Below, one piece after another: positions 33,197-42,572 of a stretch of 42,572 nt of DNA. The notes under the pieces were generated by a model, which saw nothing but the letters and a program-made list of their open reading frames with translations, was not told the DNA's origin and ran no database searches. Origin of the DNA: Hyphochytrium catenoides (taxonomy: Eukaryota > Sar > Hyphochytriomycetes > Hyphochytriales > Hyphochytriaceae); NCBI GenBank assembly GCA_900088475.1, contig FLMG01001180.1, positions 1 to 42,572 of the forward strand, written 5' to 3'. A program made the position numbers and the translations under genes. Position 1 is the first letter of the stretch; each line of letters begins with the position of its first letter.

Positions 33197-34420
33197 TTTT
33201 CCTTACACCAAATCCTTCAGGGTGGTCAAGCAAATAGCTAGAGCTGCCAACTGCGCTTTACACCCAGACCGCGTCAAGGTCCTTGAGTGATTCTTTGCGA
33301 TAGACCCTGCTCACCGAGCAAGAAGCCAAGGTCTCGAAAGCCTCAAGCTTGACAAATGTGGCTCTAGCCTAGTCGCTTTGCTCCTTGAGGGAGACGAACG
33401 ACGGCACACGCTGTTGCCGGTAAATCCCCTTGCCGCAGAGGTGCCTGGGAAGGGTTCTGCAGCGTTTTACTTGCCGCTCTCGCAGGTTCTGAGGTGAAGT
33501 GGAGCTTATTACTTCAGACGTACTTGCATTGTACAACTCTTTGGATCATTTAACAAGCAGTACAGCGGACTACAGACCAAATTCTGTCATCCCTCATCAT
33601 CCATCACCCAGATCATCATCTCTATAAGAACCATCATCACGACCTTTGAAGAGGGCTGAGGTTTGCCCTCCTCTGTCATATCTATGGGCACCCCAAATGA
33701 TGATAGATGCGGATTGCCAGAGCTGTCGCTTGGATGCTACGGGTCTGCCGGCTATCTGACAACACAGACCAGGGCCAACCCGTTGTCAGGCTCCTTCATA
33801 GTGACGCTTAGTAAAAGTTCATTTCCTGCCGGTGCTGTCTGCCACATCGTGCCTTGCCCCACCACCAGCACTTGCAACTCATTCTGCTTCCTTACTGGCT
33901 TCCTTTTGCTAAAGGGAGTAACTTATGTGCATGATCGAAGAAGAAAACAGGCTCATTGACAATCAGCAGAATGCAGAGCAGCAATGGTTGAGCTCGCTGG
34001 TCTTCTTACAGCTTTCAAGCTGTGCCATTCTCAATCTGTCGATACATTCATCCTCTTGTGGAGCATATGCATTCCAACGCGATAGGAATATGTTCCTTGT
34101 GCCTTTGAGGCCATCCAATACTCACGTAGACACGGAGAGAGGGAGAACAATCTTCCCTCACAGCTAGCTGTTCCGTCTTTGAATAGGTCTTCCGAGGATT
34201 GCCTTAGCGCTACTTTTACTTCTTTTCTCTTCGTTCGGGCGATCTACCCGTCCGCGTCCGCTCCGCATAAAGCACAAATTTAGCAAGGTTCAAACAAGAG
34301 CTAGGAGAAATCTTATGCTATAGAGTCTGCGCTGCGTGTGCAAGCGGCTTCTGAAAGTGCTTCGCCTCTCGGCACAGTACCGACAGAGGTGATTGTTCTT
34401 TTCAGTAAGAGCGAATGAGG
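33197..34420. other. Region without a supportable gene
   Basis: This separates two minus-strand genes and should hold the C53 promoter and the exonuclease 3' UTR. On the minus strand at about 33230-33440 a protein-like stretch (FVKLEAFETLASCSVSRVYR) is broken by stops on both sides; it could be a lost exon or a relic. Plus-strand frames at 33663-34167 show no motif. Confidence 0.4.
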
Positions 34421-37400
34421 TTATGAAATTTCATTTCGACTTGGGCAGGAGTAGAGCAACGTAAGGCTATCTTGTGCGTCCAAAAAAGCTAGTTGATGGC
34501 GGGCCTCATCCTCGTCTTTCCACTCGATCCCCGAGTCCTTCCATGACCGTTTCGCCCTCATAGCTTCTAGCGCACGATAGCCCTTCAAAGTACCCTGAGG
34601 TGAAGGTCGAGAATGGTCAAACCGGAACAGTCTGTGGAAGCCATCCTCCATTTGTTACCTGAGGCACTATTATCATGCACGATCCGGGCGGTAAACTTTT
34701 GGCAACATCGTCAAGCAGCTTATCCAGCTCCTGAATCCTCCCTTTCTGGTGGTCCTTGAAATCAGCAAGAGCCGCCTTCTCATATGCAAATGTAGTTTCT
34801 TCATAAAGCTGCAACAATACTAGATGCTCAGCACCCTGTGATGCCTGCAGAGCTACTTCTCTTCCTACTGCGCTCCACTGTTCAGCAGTCACGTTGCTGT
34901 GGCGTTCCGCCAACTCATCACGTGTGAGATCGCTGCTCTCAAAAAGGCCCCAACTGTGCCTCTGAAAAGCGAGATGTTGTTAGATGCCCTCATCTTAGTC
35001 TACTTTTTCTTACATACCGTCCAGGGCCTTTCTTGAAGATGCAAAGGCCGGGTTCCACTTATCCGCACCTTCGATTCTGGCAAATCGCGCTTCAGAACGT
35101 CAAAGAAGCTCTCGAACTCCAGCTGTGGGCTTCTCGCAGGGACGCCAAAGCCGGGGCCTTTTTCTACCTGTGGGTATGGGCAGTTATATACGACGTGACT
35201 CATGTCCGGATGGCCGAGTTTTCGGTACCTTTAACATCGCTAGTTCTAAGGCTGTGAACGCGTCCTCTAGACTATCATGTCCGTCATCACCGTGGTTCTG
35301 CAGACGCCCTGTCTTAGTGCTAGAAATGTTAAAGCTCAATACATGAAGCAGCTCACCTGAATGACTTTGGAAAGATACTGCTCCGCTAGATGCTTTAGCC
35401 CGTACTTAAAAGGCTGACCGCGAGGATGGGGATAAAGCATTGCTGTGTCAACTATGCGCCGGTGGACGAGGCGGATCGCACGCAGGTCACTGTCGAGGGA
35501 ATGACCAACCTGAATGGTGTGGTGAGATTCAATCCAGCTCGTAGCGTCCCATATATATACCTGTGCTTACCAAAATAGTAGAACTATCAATGAGCTGAAG
35601 AAGCTCCTCCTGAGCCTCCAAAAGTGTCCGCGTGACATCTTTGAGGTGGCTCTCCGTGATGCCACTAAACTGTGTGTTATAGGAAATCACTTCGCCTCCA
35701 GGTTTGACGAACTCGTCGTAAACCTTGATGCAGCAGTGTGAAATCGCGTAGGAAGCTCCTTAGAGTCAGGCAGAAAGTACCTTTTCTCCTTGCTGATTCA
35801 CAAGAGTGATTCTCGCCACTTCCATGCCCTAGACGGAGGTGACAATCAGGTTTCTGAAGCACTGAAAGATTAGGCCATGATATGATTATTACAAATTCTG
35901 TCACGATCATCTCGCAGTCCAGCCCTAGTAACTTATGCTTCTTTCTGTTTGAATTGGGGCTAGTCGGATCTCCTTCTGTCACTTTGTACCTAAGGGCAGG
36001 GGAATCAGTGTGGTTGGGCCCACACACTATTGCGCATTTGAGAGCTTTCAGACGATTCGCGTCCCATTACCTGTCGAGGCATCTACCAGCCGTCTGACGC
36101 TTCAAGGCCAAGTCCTCAGCATCGCAACTAAGAGGAAAGTTTGCGGACAACAACTCCGCCTCACTCGCCAGATAATGCTCAATATCGAACCTGCTTTTGT
36201 CCACTTCTAAACGGAGCGTCAAGGTGAGAATGAGAGTCGCGATCATAGGTGGCGGTAGGGAAAGAGTACTTGCCTGTTGTTCTCTTTGCGGCTGTGGTGA
36301 GGTCGTCGAGCTAATGCGGCAGGAGGCTGAGACTCACTCTACATACATTCATCTACTCCACAAATGTACTTACCCGGCTGATGTTTGCCCTGATAGCGCG
36401 AAGGAGGTGAAGTTCTGACACACCGCTCTCCACTGTGTCCAGTCCATACTCCTTCGTCAGCCTTTCACTGGAAAAAAAAGCGTAGCTCCCGTCTTGTTCC
36501 GCAAACTCCAATATGTTTAGACCTCTGCGTTTGGATATTATTAGTATTAATGTGGAGAATGAGTCTTGACATGCACTTAAACACTACCTCTGACCCCAGT
36601 CCAAGTGAAGGATATTGTCATGAAGCTTCCACTTGCCGCTGTCATTTGTCCGTTGCCTATAGAAGGTGTGATCTGGGTAGAATGATAGCTCATCACTCCA
36701 ATTGGTATGAAAAGCCTTAAACTTCAGGCAGCAGCTCTCGAAGAGCTGATCCAGCTGCATATCTCTGAGAAAGCACTTAGCCCATCTATCTATTATAGAG
36801 CGTTTACCAGGGATACGTCCAACCTGTAGTTCATCTGCTGCAGCTCGACTTGTGTTAGAAGCTCTGTAAGAGGTTTGATGGGTGCTGTTCCAAGCAAGTC
36901 GTGCGAGAGCCGGGTAGGAAACGACGAGCATTTGCCAAAGAACTGGGTCTTCCTCACCCGCCTGGCAAGTTCACCTGTTACAAGAGAGTGAATTGAGTTT
37001 GAGCCAATGAGCCTCAAGGTAGACAATGGTAAGGGTAGTCGTACTAGGGCTGGTGTCTCCAAGGACGCATACAACAACCTTGCCGTTTTGCGTCGCTATA
37101 GGTGCTGGAAGGGAGACAATATCGGGAGCGTCCCGCCCTTCCAGCGCAGAGACTATGAGGTATTGAAGGTCCTACGTGAGCCATCAGCATAATATAGCAG
37201 AAACCACCTTCAATTGGCAGCTCTTACCTTCACGCTTAGCCTGCAAGTATTGTACGGCTCGCGTATCCATCGGTTAAACGAAAGGCGGAAGTTGCTCTCT
37301 TTCGCCTCGAATGGAAATTGGATCCCATCCTGCGCTCGTTTGGGATAGATTATCTCTTCTTCAGTATCAGAGCCGTCAATATTGGGTTCTTCGTCACTCA

Positions 37401-37725
37401 GCCGGCGACGCTTGTGAGGTGGCTGTTCTAAAAGAGCTCCCTCATCACCTACACTTAGGTTAGTTCGGGAGATAATCCTCACTATCATGTGTCCATGCTT
37501 CACACCTGGCGCATCAGCCGACGATTCTTCCGCTAGGTTGGTGCCGTTTGTCTCCTATACCGGATTTTGGCTCGCGTGAGTCAAGCTCCACAAAACTCGT
37601 AGCCGTTCTACCCTTACCTCAGCCTGCTTGGCATCCGAAGCAAGGTCATCTGCCTCTATCTCGCCATCCTCTATCTCGCCTTCTTCAAGCTCCTCGTCCG
37701 AGCACTCTTCGTGCTTTCGTTTCAT
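34421..37725 (-). CDS. REX-type DEDDh 3'-5' RNA exonuclease (REXO5/Rnh70-like), extended N-terminus
   Basis: Predicted 3'-5' exonuclease trimming structured RNAs such as rRNA or tRNA precursors in the nucleus. The catalytic exons are clear: LLGLDCEM (about 35905-35930; the first Asp and Glu), KVYDEFVKPGGEVISYNTQFSGIT, VGHSLDSDL with the second Asp, DTAMLYPHPRGQPFKYGLKHLA, and GHDSLEDAFTALELAMLK with the last His and Asp. Upstream are PNHTDSPALRYKV and an acidic Met-Lys-Arg-Lys start with EEGEIEDGEIE repeats and a likely nuclear signal PHKRRR. Between them lies a Trp-rich region (36370-36800) atypical of the family, joined in phase. The end is charged, stopping at 34421. N-terminal splicing is partly unresolved, so two adjacent genes remain possible. 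Confidence 0.85.
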
Positions 37726-38380
37726 CGTATGTCCCTTCAACTAAGCACAAGGACCTTGTAGGAGACTCCGCGCTCCTCCTCTGTCACCTCTAAACCGTTC
37801 CCTTCCGGCAATATAGCACATAGACACCTCCTTAGTTTATCGGGATGTTCCAGCGAAGAGCAGAAAGCGACTGCAGGACATGCTGAGGAAATGCCGCCGT
37901 CAGTCTCTCTCCACGAGCGACAGTGCGTTAAGAAACAAGATACTGCTTCTTGAGTGATCAGAAAACTCCTCCCCTTGTACATCAACCAAAGACAGAGATT
38001 TATCCTCATTTAGGAATAGACTGTAGGTTTGGCGTTCATATTAATGATATATGACGTCAGGTTGAGAATAGATTGGCACACTGCCGCGAGACTGGAGGAT
38101 TCAAAAGGTGGTGATGATGGATGATGGTGCTTGGGACTCTCACTTTCCAGGCTGTCACAGGTAACACAAAGGATGAGTCCTCATGATAGGGTTCGTATAG
38201 CAAGGATCCTGATCGAGGAGGACAGGTCTCGTTCTTGGTTTCAGCAATAACGCTGTAATGCCACCTTGGAGCCCCATGACAGGAGAGAGAACAGTCAAGG
38301 CCCAACGTGAGGTCTACGGATTGCCGGATCGCAAGGCTAGCTAGCTAATCACGCACATACCGCTACTGGTGTGATCAAGG
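37726..38380. other. Divergent intergenic region
   Basis: This separates the minus-strand exonuclease from the plus-strand HAUS4-like gene and probably serves as a shared bidirectional promoter. Apart from the 90-codon ORF listed separately, I see no gene; the 38057-38305 minus-strand frame has no recognisable content. Confidence 0.45.
37737..38009 (-). other. 90-codon ORF directly upstream of the exonuclease start
   Basis: An ATG frame of 90 codons, Cys- and Leu-containing and without recognised motif, ends 11 nt before the exonuclease ATG. A TGCTTAG just before that ATG also looks like a splice acceptor, so the ORF may be an intron or leader sequence by chance. If present in the mature transcript it would be an upstream ORF expected to depress translation of the exonuclease. 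Confidence 0.25.
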
Positions 38381-40187
38381 ATGTCAGTGACGGAGGTGGT
38401 AACGGAACGGGTAGGAAGCTAATTACAGCGGAGGCTTGCGCTCCAGATGGCATACTAAATTGTCGTTTCCCCGTTCTCCCTAGGTCCTCCAAACCAAAGC
38501 AGATGCAAGAACGACCCTTGAGCAGGTTTTTAGCACCTATGCTCGCACTGAGGTAGCTCCTGTATCTCTGCCAACTGGTTGCAAGCGGTTCCTAAGTCTG
38601 CGTCTCGCCCTGGTATAGATTGAGACGGAAACTTTATGGCATGAGTACCATCGTTTGGATCTCTTGCTTGCAGCAATAAGGGAGGCATTGCTCAACGTCC
38701 CACCACCTTCATCGGTGGAATGCAGTCGAGATGGTCGGCGAGAAGAGCACCTGAAGGTAGTACGCGGGATGAGAGGGCGTCCTCAAGCTCTACCATGCAA
38801 CAGGACTAATTCTGCGTTAATAGATGCTGAAGACAGAGCTTGCCATGTGCCAGAGTCAGCTCTTAGCGCTGGAACCCGAACTGAAGGTGAGCCTTTCCAG
38901 CTCTAGCCGGTGTTTCCTTTCAACATATCGTCGTAAAGTGCCCTGACATTTTTCTCGAAGCCTCTAGGGATAACCGAGGCAAACTTGCAGCTTGTCAGTA
39001 AGTATCAACATCCTAATAAAGCTAAACCCATGCTCATAGCTGAGCCCTATTGCTTCGGCCATTGAAATAGGAGACTCGGCGCACAGAAACAGAGAAGCAG
39101 CTGAGGTATTTGCTCGTCTGCTCATCGCCAACTACTATGGATCTTTCTTGATGGATGACGTAGGCGATACTGGTACAAAGAGCTGAAGGTATTCTCTGGG
39201 AGCAACTCGAGACCGCGGAGGAGTTTCTGCGGAGCAGCCTAGAGAAAACTGGTAACGATCGCTGTCGAAACCTCAAAATGTGGTGCATAAAGCAATCGAA
39301 GTAACTAGCCTTCCCGTGATAAAAGATGAGTCCGGGAATTTGACCATTGTGGAAATGGTGGAGGTATGAAGTCGCACGTTATAGGTTCAGCCCGACCAGG
39401 CACGTTTTTTAAAGCGAATGCAGCTCCAGCAACGGAGGCTACAGGAGAGCAAGACGGCATGTCTTATCGGGCAGGGAAGATTAACAGAGCTCCGTAGCTG
39501 TTTGCGAGAGGTACATGATCTGTGATGCATAGTGTTGGTGTTCTAGACTAACTCGCCACACTATTTATGCAGGTTCTCACCAGCGTGGCAAATTGTCTGA
39601 TGACATTGTTGGTTGACTATAAGATAAACATCTACAGCCGCGAAGAGGAAGGGAAGGTTCACACTTTAGAGGTAAGGGGTAAAGTCTTCACTTTGAAGCT
39701 TCCCTCGCTCTAACCAACTTACCGGACCTTCATTACTGATCATCTCATGATGTAGACGTATTGCCAAACCCTGCAAGACAAGCTCCACCTTCTTATCGGA
39801 CAGCTTCAGTCTGAGACATATACAGAGAAAACCATGGGGGCGTTGGTCTGCATCAGGTACTACCTTTCAGAACTCCCATTTAAACACTTCCCTTCAGTGC
39901 GGACCCACACTCCCCGGGCAGGCTACTTCTAGATAATGAGTTCAGGAAAGCCAAGCATCAAAACCAAATGGTAAGGATTGAATCTGGGCAAAGCTTTCTA
40001 AAAGCCAACTAGTGCGGTAACCCAAAAGCCTCGTTGCTCATCGCGGCAGCTACGAGACAAGCTTGCACAGTACAGGGCGGCTGGACCTGAGCTAACAGCC
40101 CTAGCGGAAGAATATCGAAGTATAAAGGAGAAAAGCCACCGAAAGCACATGTGGCTATCGAAGCTTGAAACACCCGTGAAGCGATGA
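38381..40187 (+). CDS. HAUS4/AUG4-like augmin complex subunit
   Basis: Augmin recruits gamma-tubulin to existing spindle microtubules to nucleate branches. About a dozen short exons join in phase, including 38484-38552, 38619-38756, 38824-38886 and one from 39040. The protein is helical throughout. Matches to HAUS4/AUG4 are the block LWEQLETAEEFLRSSLEK followed by DESGNLTIVEMVE (like the plant LPLISKDGEI region), the segment HLLIGQLQSETYTEKT (like the human LKILSDTYTVEK), and the end PELTALAEEYRSIKEK, equivalent to the family's terminal VKEY helix. The start is uncertain; I take an ATG at 38381 with a very short first exon. The stop at 40185-40187 follows the expected C-terminal helix. Augmin is absent from budding yeast, which bears on the host. 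Confidence 0.7.
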
Positions 40188-41252
40188 CCACCTCGATAAA
40201 GAAAACCTGGACAAGAGCTAACCAACAGAGTTCTGCTCCTCTTGGCCGTAGTAGTACCTCCTTTCTGGCCTAGAGCTAAATATTTTCTAAAGCACATACC
40301 ATTTGCTTGTTCTTTGTCTGTGCATCCTCCGATGAAGAGCGATAAGCCTAGGAAAAGGTTTGGCAAGAAGCTCAACTCTTGACAGACGAAAGAATAGCAA
40401 GAATAGTGCCCTGTAGCCTGTAGAACCCTATCCCTTTACACAATCCAACCGCCTCCCTCCAAAAGTACTCTAAGACTCATAGCAGTACCATCGCCATTGG
40501 GAATTTTCTTGTTCTTGGTAGCTGAGCCACTGGATAGTCTACACCTGCAGGTACAAAGACTGGCGCTATTTTCATTCCTCAAGTTTTGGCTGTTTTTCCC
40601 TTGCTTGTGATTCTTTGGCCTTGTACTGCCTCGCCTAGTAGTAGTGTTTGCCCGATTGTCCATCAATCTATAGTTCTACTCCTCTCACCTTGCGATCATT
40701 GGGCGGGCCCACAGCAGGGTGACGGGCTGGCCTATCTATGCTGCACATCATCACCTTCCGCCATCAGGTTTGACTCTTAGCCTCTTGTCGACCTCGGCAT
40801 CCTCGGCTTCAAAGCTCAGTGAATGTGAGGAGGGATTATTCTGTCCACTGTCCACCATGGCGTCGTCATCTCTGTCTTCAGGTCACGTCGCCAATCAAGG
40901 AGCCATCCTGGTTGATAAGAGTCCCGTTGGCTCTCGCTGGATTGAGCCATTTCCTCTCTCCTTTTATGCTGCACAAAGGCAGGCTTAGGCTCCGAAATCT
41001 CCTTCATAGTGTGATAGAAAGAAGAAATGGCCCTCAACTGCAGGCTTCTCTGTTGCAAAGTTGTTTACTTACGTTGACCCTAATACGCCTCCTCATTCTA
41101 TAGAAGTATTTGTCCGCGACGATGGACCTTTATAAAGCTGATGACAGTTGACGAACATTGATACATTTGCTTAGAAATAGCGCAGGCGTCCAGCTTGAAA
41201 GCAAGCTCCAAGCTTTCCAATAGTCCGTAACCCTAGATCTCACAAGCGAATA
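40188..41252. other. Region without a supportable gene
   Basis: Several overlapping short frames (for example 40719-40988 plus, 40816-41058 minus) show no motif. The right end should contain the phosphatase promoter. A T/C-rich stretch lies near 40580-40690. Nothing else stands out. Confidence 0.5.
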
Positions 41253-42572
41253 ATGTGGGTACTGAAACCGAGAACACAGCTAGCGGCAGCGCTCCCCGTA
41301 CTTTTGTGGGCGCTACAGCTAGCGGGAGGCCTCTCGGCCACCCGACCAGCGGTTAAAGTCCCTCCGCCCGAATCTCCGCCTGCAGGTCTCTCCTTTCTCA
41401 CCCTTGGAGACTTCGGTGCCACTTTACCATGGCAGGGATCAGCAGATGTTGACGTTGAAGGTAATGACAAGGATCCAATGTGTCAGTTCGCCCTGACAAA
41501 CAGTGGACACAAGGGATGGGGCTCCCGCGTCAATGAGAAGGGACCCTATGTTGCCTGTAACTCCGAAGGTTGGTGGCGTCAGTGGCACGCCCAGGCCGCC
41601 CTGGCTCTTCTTATGGGTGATTCTTCAGCGAGGATAAAGCCTAAGGCTGTTATCACACAGGGAGATAACTTCTACTGGGATGGAGTGGCGAACCCGCAGT
41701 CTGAGATGTTTCAAGCAGTCTTTGAGGACATCTACACAGCACCTAACCTGGTGAACATTCCTTGGCTGATGTGCTTGGGCAATCATGACGTTGGCGGCAC
41801 CGGGTTTCTCTGTGGTACCGATCCGGGTACGGCAGAGGCCAATGACATGTGGCATAGAGAGTGCACGAGCGCCGAGGAAACAAGGGAGGCTGTGCTGAAG
41901 TACTTCAACGCTCAAAAGGAATATAAAGGGAAGAATCAGCGCTGGGTCTTTGAAGGTGCCTTCTATAAAAAGGAGTTCAAAGACGGAGATATCAAGGTGA
42001 GGAGAGAAATCCCTGCAATCCAAAGACCTAACGCAATCAGCCTCTGTTGCACATGCTGCCACTTTCCGTTGTCTTGCTTTCTTTCCGCCGTTAGGGAAGA
42101 CAATTGAGCTCTTACCGTCTCACAACCTTGTGTGTGTGTCATAGATTGATGTCTCCATCGCCTACTTACCTTGTTCACGGCACAGGTGGATGTGTTCACT
42201 GTTGATACCAACGTGGCCACTACCCATGGAATGAAGGAGATATGTTGCCAGTGCTTTGGCTATGGGAACAAGGACACATCTATCACATGTGCTAAAGGAA
42301 AGAACGCGGCCAGTTGTGGTATGTGCTCGAATATTGAAGTTGGCAAGCCACACTGTGCACCACCGGACATCTACAATGCGTGCACAGAGGTTCTTGAAGG
42401 CTGGTTTGAGGAATCAATGGCCGGTTTGGAGAAGGCTTTAGAGGCCTCTGATGCCACATGGAAGGTAATCAGCAGTCATTATTGCCCTGTAAGGCACTTT
42501 GCTGCGGCAGATAAGGAGTACAAGCGGATTATGACGGTTATTGGAGGAAAGGCGCATATCTGGCTCTGCGGT
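41253..42572 (+). CDS. Secreted purple acid phosphatase (TRAP/ACP5-like), 3' truncated by the window
   Basis: Metallophosphoesterase that would hydrolyse phosphate esters outside the cell or in the vacuole. Exon 1 is 41253-41996, a 189-nt intron follows, and exon 2 begins at 42186 and is open at the window end. Residues 1-29 form a signal peptide (LLWALQLAGGLSA). Metal-ligand motifs appear in the usual order: GDFG at about 52-55, QGDNFYWDGV, and CLGNHDVGG. Exon 2 gives VDVFTVDTN, a Cys-rich insert with eight Cys, and SSHYCPVRH with a ligand His. The window stops just where the final GHxH should follow HIWLCG. The long Cys-rich insert is more than mammalian TRAP has. With BTA1 it fits phosphate scavenging, though co-regulation is not shown. 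Confidence 0.92.

Noticed and set aside
39040-39185. Read-through version of a HAUS4 exon ending in a stop at about 39185
   Set aside because: A donor at GCTGAG/GTATTT and an acceptor at GACGTAG give an intron of about 60 nt and restore the family's conserved block, so the read-through is probably intronic.
1-42572. tRNA or rRNA genes
   Set aside because: I looked for T-loop GGTTCGA-type boxes and rRNA-like stretches on both strands; the few hits (for example near 22793) lie inside exons or lack a foldable context.

Overview
This is a nuclear eukaryotic segment. Most genes are split by short GT-AG introns, typically 45-90 nt with a few of 190-275 nt, and the encoded families are eukaryotic: Aurora kinase, an augmin subunit, CDK5RAP1, CDK5RAP3/C53 and a REX-type exonuclease. 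An augmin subunit and C53 (both generally missing from yeasts), a fused betaine-lipid synthase and a tandem WRKY19-type zinc-finger protein together suggest a protist or alga, possibly a stramenopile. I cannot fix the lineage from this window. All exon joins below were worked out by eye from splice signals, reading phase and family resemblance. A run of Ns (10714-10762) marks an assembly gap.

Layout. 1-5.5 kb: no supportable gene. 5.56-6.43 kb (+): intronless protein with eight Cys/His fingers. 6.4-9.2 kb: no gene, but a diverged repeat near 8.26-8.74 kb. 9.26-12.47 kb (+): CDK5RAP1-like tRNA methylthiotransferase in about 15 exons. 12.56-14.89 kb (-): intronless BTA1 betaine-lipid synthase, convergent with it. 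14.9-18.7 kb: no supportable gene, with a 48-bp AG microsatellite upstream of BTA1. 18.70-19.35 kb (+): small coiled-coil protein. 19.41-21.53 kb (-): Aurora kinase, 11 exons. 22.26-26.02 kb (-): a 1012-residue protein with a UBA/CUE-like N-terminus, an RGG patch, a long GW/WG-repeat region and a Tyr/Gln/Pro-rich tail. 27.81-29.21 kb (-): decayed DDX47-type helicase. 29.85-33.20 kb (-): CDK5RAP3/C53. 34.42-37.73 kb (-): REX-type 3'-5' exonuclease with an unusual N-terminal half. 38.4-40.19 kb (+): HAUS4-like augmin subunit. 41.25 kb to the end (+): secreted acid phosphatase, cut by the window edge.

Functions. There is no operon-like logic, but themes recur. Aurora and HAUS4 are mitotic-spindle genes. 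BTA1 and the secreted phosphatase both suit life under phosphate limitation. The GW protein, the exonuclease, the methylthiotransferase and the dead helicase belong to RNA metabolism. C53 links UFMylation to ER-phagy and carries six Trp-centred motifs of the kind that bind ATG8 and UFM1. The least explained items are the GW/WG protein, the N-terminal half of the exonuclease, and the eight-finger protein.
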